A stretch of DNA of 64,000 nt from assembly GCA_902775475.1 (NCBI GenBank), contig CACYME010000008.1, positions 1 to 64,000 on the forward strand. Reading direction: 5' to 3'. The position numbers were made by a program, and so were the translations under genes. Positions 49,511-55,955 of this stretch are shown here, one piece after another. Below the pieces are notes generated by a model. The model was not told the origin of the DNA and made no database searches. It worked only from the letters and a program-made list of their open reading frames with translations. The first letter of the stretch is position 1, and every line of letters starts with the position of its first letter. Origin of the DNA: an uncultured Prevotellaceae bacterium (GTDB lineage: Bacteria > Bacteroidota > Bacteroidia > Bacteroidales > Bacteroidaceae).

Positions 49511-49518
49511 CAAAGATA
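49511..49518 (-). promoter_or_regulatory. -7 promoter element (TATCTTTG, minus strand)
   Basis: It lies 35 bases upstream of the lipoprotein ATG. Confidence 0.6.
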
Positions 49519-49597
49519 GGCCATTCCTGCCACATACGCAAGCCCCCTTTTGTGGGTTTTTATGCTCATTTTTCTTGCTTCATTCAGCAAAAAGCAT

Positions 49598-49605
49598 TAT
49601 CTTTG
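49598..49605 (+). promoter_or_regulatory. -7 promoter element (TATCTTTG) for the histidine kinase
   Basis: It lies 20 bases before the ATG at 49626, with CTTG at the -33 position. Confidence 0.65.
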
Positions 49606-49625
49606 CAACATAATTGCCTTGAAAA

Positions 49626-51602
49626 ATGACAAAGACTAAACTACTGCTACCCTTCCTGTTTCTTGCAAGTACGCTACAGACGGCAGCCTATAACGACCAT
49701 CGCGGCCGCAAGACCGACTCGCTGGAGGCCGTGCTCGCCAGTGGACGCCAGCTGACCGACGAGGAGCGCATGGCAGCCTACAAGAACCTGATGTGGGGCT
49801 ACCTGAACACCAACGGCGAGCGTTCCGCCCTCTACGCCCGAAAGGCCATCGCCCTGAGCTATGCCCACGACTGGCAGAACTCACGGGTCGACGCCCTGCG
49901 CATCCTCGGCATGATAGCCTACGGCAGCTGCGACTACGACACGGCCCTCGGCCACTACCAGCAGGCGGTGGCCATCACCGACTCGATGGCTGCAAGCGGG
50001 AAATACGACCAGAAGACCATCGACGACAGCTACTCCTCGCTCTACGGCTCCATCGGCAACCTCTACAATATGCAGGACAAGGCCCACCTGGCCATTGCCT
50101 ACTATCAGAAGGCGCTGCCCATCTTCGAGCGGCACCAGTGGCTGGAGTCTACCAGCATCCTCTACCACAACGTGGGCGAGCTCTACGAGACGATGGGCAA
50201 CTACGCCGAGGCGAAGCGCAACTTCGAGCAGGCACTCAGCTACGGTCGCCGCTCTGCCGACTCGCTGCTCGTGGCCATGTCGTGCAAGGGGCTGGCCAAG
50301 GCCTGCATCAGCCTCAGCGACTACGACCAGGCCGAGGAGCTGGCCGCAGAGGCCTACGCCTACTACCGCCACCACACCATCGAGGAGAACGGCGACTACC
50401 TGACCACGCTCTGCAACCTGGCCCGTGTGCAGCTGAAGGGCCGCCACGACCTGGCCCGCGCCACGGCCTACGCCCACGAGGCACTGCTGGCCATGGGCGA
50501 CGAGACCGGTGCCGAGCAGCGGGCCGACGTCTACAACCTCCACGCCGAGCTGTCCATAGAGCGCCGTCAGTGGCAGCAGGCCAAGGACTACGCCCTTCGT
50601 GCCCTGGCTGCCGACAGCATAGAGAGCATCGACGACCAGGGCAGCCGCGTGCTGCTGGCCATGGCCTGTGCTGAACTGGGCGAGACGCAGCAGGTGCGCC
50701 AGCTCATCGTGCAGATATACGAAGGCATGGAGACGCAGGCCACCGAGCACTACCAGTCGGGGCTGTCGCAGATGGAGGTGCTCTACGAGACCGAGAAGCG
50801 CCGCGCCGAGGCCACACAGCAACAGCAAGAGAACGAGCAGCTGCGCCGCGAGAAGCAGTGGTTCCTCTGGGGCGGCATCCTCACGGCACTGCTATTGCTG
50901 CTCCTGGCCCTTTTCTTCCTGCAGCTGTGGCTCGGCATCAGGCTGAAGCGCAAGAGCGCCCTGATGCAGGCCCGTCTGGACGGCGAGGTGGGCGAGCGCA
51001 TCCGTCTGAGCCGCGACCTGCACGACCGCCTGGGCGGCGTGCTCACCGCCCTGCGTCAGCAGCTCACCCCCCCCTCCTCCCCCTTCAGTCAAGTATGTGG
51101 CGATGTCATCGCCACCCCCCAATCCACCCCCCAATCCACCCCCCGTGCCCTCGCCCTCACCGACGAGGCCATCCGGGAGATGCGCAACGTGGCCCACCAT
51201 CTGCTGCCCGACTCGCTGCGCCGCCACGGCCTGCGCACGGCACTGCGCGACTACTGCCAGACGATGCCCCGCGTGAGCTTTGCCTTCCTGGGCGAAGAGC
51301 GCCACATTCGCCACGAGGAGGCCATCTACTGCATTGTCTACGAGCTGGTGAACAACGCTGTGAAGAGCTCGGGCGCCCAGCACATCAGCGTGCAGCTCAT
51401 CATCGAACCCGCCTACACCGCCATCAACGTGAGCGACGACGGCAACGGTGCCCTGTGCAATGACGCCATCGCGGCACAGCCTGCGGGCAGCGGACTGCGC
51501 AACATCCGTGAGCGCGTGGAGGCCATCGGCGGCACCATCGACGTGCTCGCACGCCCAGGACAGGGCACTGAGGTGAACATCGAGCTGAAGCACCAGCCAT
51601 GA
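49626..51602 (+). CDS. TPR-containing sensor histidine kinase (HisKA_3)
   Basis: The protein has 658 aa: a signal peptide (about 1-21), about six TPR-like helix pairs (about 45-380), a transmembrane segment (about 418-439), HisKA_3 with LSRDLHDRLGGVLT (H466) and a HATPase_c domain with YELVNNAVKSSGA and GSGLRNIRERVEAIGG. The dimerisation domain is interrupted by a low-complexity in-frame insertion (about residues 480-509, PPSSPFSQVCGDVIATPQST plus a repeat of PQST) before ALTDEAIREMRNVAHHLLP. The NarL-type regulator begins 91 bases later with its own promoter; they are very likely cognate. The TPR sensor probably detects a protein or peptide signal in the periplasm. Confidence 0.88.
   Translation: MTKTKLLLPFLFLASTLQTAAYNDHRGRKTDSLEAVLASGRQLTDEERMAAYKNLMWGYLNTNGERSALYARKAIALSYAHDWQNSRVDALRILGMIAYGSCDYDTALGHYQQAVAITDSMAASGKYDQKTIDDSYSSLYGSIGNLYNMQDKAHLAIAYYQKALPIFERHQWLESTSILYHNVGELYETMGNYAEAKRNFEQALSYGRRSADSLLVAMSCKGLAKACISLSDYDQAEELAAEAYAYYRHHTIEENGDYLTTLCNLARVQLKGRHDLARATAYAHEALLAMGDETGAEQRADVYNLHAELSIERRQWQQAKDYALRALAADSIESIDDQGSRVLLAMACAELGETQQVRQLIVQIYEGMETQATEHYQSGLSQMEVLYETEKRRAEATQQQQENEQLRREKQWFLWGGILTALLLLLLALFFLQLWLGIRLKRKSALMQARLDGEVGERIRLSRDLHDRLGGVLTALRQQLTPPSSPFSQVCGDVIATPQSTPQSTPRALALTDEAIREMRNVAHHLLPDSLRRHGLRTALRDYCQTMPRVSFAFLGEERHIRHEEAIYCIVYELVNNAVKSSGAQHISVQLIIEPAYTAINVSDDGNGALCNDAIAAQPAGSGLRNIRERVEAIGGTIDVLARPGQGTEVNIELKHQP
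51061..51150 (+). repeat. In-frame low-complexity insertion in the histidine kinase gene
   Basis: It contains the perfect palindrome GTGGCGATGTCATCGCCAC and two tandem copies of CAATCCACCCCC. It falls between helix 1 and helix 2 of the dimerisation domain. Confidence 0.65.
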
Positions 51603-51645
51603 AAAAACCCACATTTGGGGGGTTGCACGATTCGGGGAAAGTGCG

Positions 51646-51653
51646 TAACTTTG
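51646..51653 (+). promoter_or_regulatory. -7 promoter element (TAACTTTG) for the response regulator
   Basis: It lies 40 bases before the ATG at 51694. Confidence 0.6.
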
Positions 51654-51693
51654 CAGCTCCACTTCCACATGAACACCGACAACGACAGGAACT

Positions 51694-52305
51694 ATGACCC
51701 ATATCCTCATCGCCGACGACCACCGCGTAGTAGCAGAAGGCATAGCAGCACTTTTAGACAGCGAGCAAGACATCCACGTTGACGGCATTGCCAGTGCCGT
51801 CAGCGAGGCGCTCATGCTCGTGGGACACTTGCGCCCCCAGCTACTCCTGCTCGACGTAGGCCTACCCGACGGCGATGGCATCGATGCCATACCTCAGCTG
51901 CTTGCCGCATGCCCATCGATGCGCATCGTCGTCCTCACCATGTATGCCGAGGCCGCTGTGGTGCACCGCGCCATGCAGGCCGGTGCCCACGGCTTCCTGC
52001 TGAAGTCGGCCGACGCCGGTGAGCTGGCGCGGGCCGTGCGCACCGTGGCAGCCGGCGAGACGTTCGTGTGCGAGGCAGCACGGGCGCTCATCGACGCCGA
52101 AACCGAGGCACCGCCGACGCTCACCGTCCGCGAGCGCGAGATTCTGCAGCTCATCGTACAGGGATGCCCCCAGAAGGAGATTGCCGACCGTCTCTGTCTG
52201 GCCTTCGAGACCGTGCACAGCTACACCAAGTATATCCGCAAGAAGCTCAACTGCCCCAACACCGCCACGCTCGTCAGGAAAGCCATCGAGCAGCACCTCG
52301 TCTGA
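51694..52305 (+). CDS. NarL/LuxR-family response regulator
   Basis: The protein has 203 aa. The receiver domain (about 1-120) has the acidic pocket ADD (7-9), phospho-acceptor D54 in LLLDVGLPDGDG, and K104 in LLKSAD. The C-terminal LuxR helix-turn-helix has LTVREREILQLIVQGCPQKE followed by ETVHSYTKYIRKKL. It is the probable partner of the TPR kinase at 49626-51602. Separate promoters would allow independent levels. After the stop lies a small stem (TTTCCCAC/GTGGGAAA, 52318-52344) without a T run. Confidence 0.92.
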   Translation: MTHILIADDHRVVAEGIAALLDSEQDIHVDGIASAVSEALMLVGHLRPQLLLLDVGLPDGDGIDAIPQLLAACPSMRIVVLTMYAEAAVVHRAMQAGAHGFLLKSADAGELARAVRTVAAGETFVCEAARALIDAETEAPPTLTVREREILQLIVQGCPQKEIADRLCLAFETVHSYTKYIRKKLNCPNTATLVRKAIEQHLV

Positions 52306-52800
52306 CATTCTGCCTACTTTCCCACAAAAATCCGACGTGGGAAAATAAAAGGCAATGATATAGCTATTGACCTATTTGTGCATGGCTCTTTTTTTTGAAC
52401 AAAATTGACAAAATGGCCATTTTTGGCCTCCATTTTTCGAAAATTCTCCACGAAAAAACTTTTGGACGAAAAAAAAACCGTTTTTTAAAGGCTTTCTAAA
52501 TTGTTGATTATTAGACGATTGTGGCAATTTTAGCAGAAAAAGGCATTCGTTGAGAAAAAAAAGTCAACGACTTTTGAAAATTTGGCGTTGACTTTTGAAA
52601 ATTTGGCGTGCTTACAGAAACGCGAAAAGCAGCAAAATTTGAGCATGTGCAAATTTTCGCCTTTTGTGGCCCAATTTTTCATCGAGCAACGCCTCCCTAA
52701 GGCTCGAAAACGCCCATTTTTCACTCGAAATTGCTTCGCCGCCGTGAAGCAAATTTTCTGTGAAAGATTTTGACATTTTGGAAAGAAAATCGCCACAGAA
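52306..52800. other. Intergenic region holding a small hairpin and R1 copy 5
   Basis: A TTTCCCAC...GTGGGAAA stem (52318-52344) is followed by R1 copy 5, whose right end is only about 20 bases from the 3' end of the damaged barrel-like gene. No gene is seen. Confidence 0.7.
52381..52779 (-). repeat. Interspersed element R1, copy 5 (full length, inverted)
   Basis: This 399-bp copy has the same orientation as copy 4. The hairpin arms are 52559-52569 and 52586-52596. Its GCCCGAT-type stem has changed to CTCGAT/ATTGGG, in which both changed pairs remain G-U wobbles in one transcript direction. It shares GCATGGCTCTTTTTTT with the end of copy 3. Confidence 0.85.
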
Positions 52801-53457
52801 CTACAGCGTTTGCTTGATGCCTATTGATAGGCCGAGTATATCCTTCAGCGGGATGCTGTGGTCGATGAACCAGGAGCGGAGGTAGAGGTCGCACGAGCTG
52901 ACCTCGTAGAACAGGCTGATGCTTCTGGCCGCCCTGCGCCTCACCTCTGGTATCTGCCATGTGACGCGCTGTCCGAGCGCAACATTAAGCCGGAACTTCG
53001 TAGACATGAAGTCGTAGTATTTATTAGGATACCGATGTGGCTGGGTCTTCCAGAACTCATGACCATAGACGGTGTTCAGATAGATGCTGGCTTGCAACGG
53101 CTTTAAGCTCCACCCTCGCTTCAGGTCGATGCTCCAGGGCAGGAAGTTCTCCTTCAGGGTCATCGTCAGCTTGCCACGCGTACTCTTATGCTTGGGCACA
53201 TATCCAACCAAGAGGTCGGTTTCCCACTGCTCACGCTTACCATAGCTCCAGCCAATGCCCGCAGAGAGCACGCCCATGTTGCCTGCGTTCTGCACGAGGA
53301 ACTGCGTAGGGATGAGCGCTGCCTATTGTTTGCGGTAGTGAAGCATGCGCTTGTCATACCTGCTTTCTGCCGACTGTGCAACGAAAATACTATCAGCCAT
53401 GACACCGTCGGCAACGAGCAGCAGCGCGATGCTAATAAACAATCTGTTCCACTTCAT
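52801..53457 (-). pseudogene. Outer-membrane-like protein gene with an in-frame amber stop
   Basis: The frame starts at the ATG at 53457 (MKWNRLFISIALLLVADGVM, signal peptide) and continues through HYRKQ to a TAG at 53323-53325, then in the same frame to the natural end (LGLSIGIKQTL) at 52801, 218 codons in total. The stop falls where relatives would be expected to have Trp (TGG to TAG is one change), just before LIPTQF. The rest (GVLSAGIGWSYGKREQWETD) resembles a small periplasmic or outer-membrane barrel-like family. The start overlaps the end of the phosphoesterase gene by 26 bases. Confidence 0.75.
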
Positions 53458-54246
53458 AGCCGTCCTTTGTAATGGTGAATATGCGATAGTTGCGATGTTC
53501 GGCGCAGTCAATGCCATAGAAAGCCAGGCCATCATGGTAGATGTCGTCTATCGTGTTGGTATGGTTATGTCCATAGACGCAGCACATCAGCCCTGGAAAG
53601 AAATCGAGATAGCGGCGGAATGCCTTACATACATTATTATTGAACTGGTCGCTGTAAGGCGGAGCGTGCATCACGACGATGGTGCGGTCGAAGCGGGTCG
53701 AGTCGCGAGTCATTTCCTCCTCCATAAAGTCGAAGTTGGGCACGGCAGCCATATAGTCATATTCGGTGGCGTTGGTATTCAGGCAAACGAACTTCACGCG
53801 TGCGGCGATGAATGCGAAGTCCATCCGTCCGAACATGGCACCATAAGTCTGATTTCCCGTTCCGAGAAAATCGTGATTGCCAATCAAGGCCACGTAGGGG
53901 CAGCGCAAGTCGCCAAGGATGTCACGGCACCACTCAAACTCCTTCGTCGTGCCAGTATCTGTCAGGTCACCACAATGCACCACGAAGTCGATGTTGGTCC
54001 TCAGGTTCAGGTCGGCCACCTCGTCGCGTGTCTCCGAGTACCAGCCGTGAGTGTCGCTGATGAATGCCACGCGCAGCGTGTCCTTGCTGGCAAATGTACT
54101 TTCAATCCTTGCTATCTGCCTTTCGTTGATGCCCGCGTCGCCCTCGAAGTTCACGTCGTAGGGTGCACGTCAAAGAGGTCGCTGCACGAAGCAAGCAGCC
54201 AGCCGACGAAGGGCACGAGGAGTAATATGTATTTCTCTGTCTTCAC
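53432..54246 (-). pseudogene. Calcineurin-like metallophosphoesterase gene with a frameshift
   Basis: The enzymatic frame (53432-54154, 240 aa) has all metallophosphoesterase motifs: SDTHG, VVHCGDLTDTG, GNHDF, VMHAPPYS, and YGHNHTN. Its natural N-terminus, a lipoprotein signal (ILLLVPFVGWLLASCSDLFD), lies in another frame that begins at a GTG at 54246 and stops at 54151. Joining HP with YDVNFEGD needs one extra base near 54160 (CCT instead of CCCT-like context), so a 1-base deletion or a sequencing error is implied. No ATG is seen for the whole. A minus-strand TAATTTTG promoter lies at 54270-54277. Confidence 0.75.
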
Positions 54247-54269
54247 TTCTGTCCCTGATGAATGGACGG

Positions 54270-54277
54270 CAAAATTA
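54270..54277 (-). promoter_or_regulatory. -7 promoter element (TAATTTTG, minus strand)
   Basis: It lies 23 bases upstream of the GTG at 54246 of the phosphoesterase gene. Confidence 0.5.
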
Positions 54278-54433
54278 ACAAAAATCCATCCAAATCGCTG
54301 CCTTTTTGTGTTAAAAAACGGAAACATCCAACAAGAAGGACATTTTCGTTCCACAATGGAACGAAGCACCACGGCGAGAATACTGCTGGAGCACCGTCGC
54401 CAGGTCGCCTTGTCGAAAAACTTCGGCAATTCC

Positions 54434-54464
54434 TTTGCTGATTGTCTATTTTTTCGTATCTTTG
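54434..54464 (+). promoter_or_regulatory. Promoter for the aminotransferase (TTTG-19-TATCTTTG)
   Basis: TTTG at 54434-54437 and TATCTTTG at 54457-54464 have consensus spacing. The ATG is 24 bases downstream. Confidence 0.75.
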
Positions 54465-54487
54465 TAGCGTTTTTCAATCATTGCGCT

Positions 54488-55798
54488 ATGAAACCGACAC
54501 CTATCAAACGCGAAATCGTAGACCAGCTCATCAGCGGGCTGGGCATCCAGGACTTTTCAAAAGCCACCATCCGCGAGGTGAAGCAAGTGGCCGCCATGGC
54601 CGAGAAGGCGAGCGGTGTGGAGTATATAAAAATGGAGATGGGCATCCCCGGCCTGCCCGCCGCCCAGGTGGGCGTCGACGCGCAGGTGAAGGCACTGCGC
54701 GACGGCATTGCCCACAGCTATCCCGACATTCAGGGCCTGCCCGAGCTGAAGCGCGAGGCCTCGCGCTTCGTCAAGGCGTTCATCGGCGTCGACGTGGCCG
54801 CCGAGGGCTGCGTGCCCGTCTGCGGCTCCATGCAGGGCACCTTCGCCTCGTTCCTCACCTGCTCGCAGGCCGACCACCGTCGCGACACCGTGCTCTTCAT
54901 CGACCCCGGCTTCCCCGTGCAGAAGATGCAGCTGCAGGTGCAGGGCGTGAAGTACGAGACCTTCGACGTCTACGACTACCGCGGCGCGAAGCTCGGGCCG
55001 AAGGTGGAGAGCTACCTGCGGCAGGGCAACATCTGCGCCATCGTCTACTCCAACCCCAACAACCCGTCGTGGGTGTGCCTCACCGAGGACGAGCTGCAGC
55101 AGATAGGCCGTCTGGCCACCCAGTACGACGCTATCGTGATGGAGGACCTGGCCTACTTCGCCATGGACTTCCGCCAGGACCTGAGCGTGCCCTTCCAGCC
55201 GCCCTACCAGCCCACCGTGGCCCGCTACACCGACAACTGCATGCTACTCATCAGCGGCTCGAAGGCGTTCAGCTATGCCGGCGAGCGCATCGGCGTGGTG
55301 TGCATCAGCGACAAGCTCTTCCACCGCCACTACCCCGACCTGGCCGCGCGCTACGAGGGCCTGCCCTTCGGCCTCGTCTTCTCCACACGCATGCTCTACG
55401 CCCTTTCCAGCGGCACGAGCCACTCCGCACAGTACGCCATGGCCGCCATGCTGCGCGCCGCCAGCGACGGCACCTTCCACTTCCGCGACGACGTCAGGGT
55501 CTACGGTGAGCGCGCCCGCCGGCTGAAGGAGATCTTCCTGCGCCACGGCTTCCACATCGTCTACGACCGCGACATGGACCAGCCCATTGCCGACGGCTTC
55601 TACTTCACCATCGGCTATCCCGGCATGACCAGCGGACAGCTGGCCCACGAGCTGATGTACTACGGCGTCAGCGCCATCAGCCTCACCACCACCGGCAGCC
55701 ACCAGGAGGGCCTGCGCGTGTGCACCTCGTTCATCGAGGACCACCAGTACCAGCTGCTTGACGAGCGGCTGGCGAACTTCGGGCGAAACGAGGAATGA
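54488..55798 (+). CDS. Class I/II PLP-dependent aminotransferase
   Basis: It has 436 aa from the ATG at 54488, just after the promoter; the 381 codons of open frame upstream are antisense to the phosphoesterase gene. Fold-type I motifs are present: Asn in NPNNPSW, Asp-x-Tyr in MEDLAYFAMD, and the PLP lysine K259 in SGSKAFSYAGERIG, with the phosphate-binding Arg in this segment. The probable activity is transfer of an amino group between an amino acid and a 2-keto acid; the exact substrate cannot be read from the sequence. The hybrid sensor follows after 55 bases. Confidence 0.88.
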   Translation: MKPTPIKREIVDQLISGLGIQDFSKATIREVKQVAAMAEKASGVEYIKMEMGIPGLPAAQVGVDAQVKALRDGIAHSYPDIQGLPELKREASRFVKAFIGVDVAAEGCVPVCGSMQGTFASFLTCSQADHRRDTVLFIDPGFPVQKMQLQVQGVKYETFDVYDYRGAKLGPKVESYLRQGNICAIVYSNPNNPSWVCLTEDELQQIGRLATQYDAIVMEDLAYFAMDFRQDLSVPFQPPYQPTVARYTDNCMLLISGSKAFSYAGERIGVVCISDKLFHRHYPDLAARYEGLPFGLVFSTRMLYALSSGTSHSAQYAMAAMLRAASDGTFHFRDDVRVYGERARRLKEIFLRHGFHIVYDRDMDQPIADGFYFTIGYPGMTSGQLAHELMYYGVSAISLTTTGSHQEGLRVCTSFIEDHQYQLLDERLANFGRNEE

Positions 55799-55805
55799 GA
55801 AGCGG

Positions 55806-55955
55806 GAAGTGAGAGATAAAAAGTGAGGACTGAAAAGCTAAGGACAGAAGAAGATGAGAATAGACAATAGTATAAGGTATATGACAGAGAACCATACGAG
55901 TTGGAGGAGAGCATTGCTTGTACTTGTCACTTTTCACTTATCACTCATCACTTCT
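55806..55955 (+). repeat. Palindromic element covering the start of the hybrid sensor gene
   Basis: The left arm GAAGTGAGAGATAAAAAGTG (from 55806) and the right arm TTTTCACTTATCACTCATCA (55931-55950) are imperfect inverted repeats. The right arm is also nearly identical to 48641-48676 after iorB. It extends into the signal peptide codons TFHLSLITSLA of the sensor gene. Confidence 0.7.

Noticed and set aside
22339-52773. A roughly 63-codon ORF shared by R1 copies 3, 4 and 5 (ending FFAQNC...IFCERF)
   Set aside because: Comparing copies 3 and 4 codon by codon, most differences change the amino acid and few are synonymous, and copy 2 does not keep the frame. The ORF follows from sequence conservation of a probably non-coding element.
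53345-54487. 381-codon N-terminal extension of the aminotransferase frame
   Set aside because: It is antisense to the phosphoesterase motifs; the promoter at 54434-54464 and normal family length place the start at 54488.
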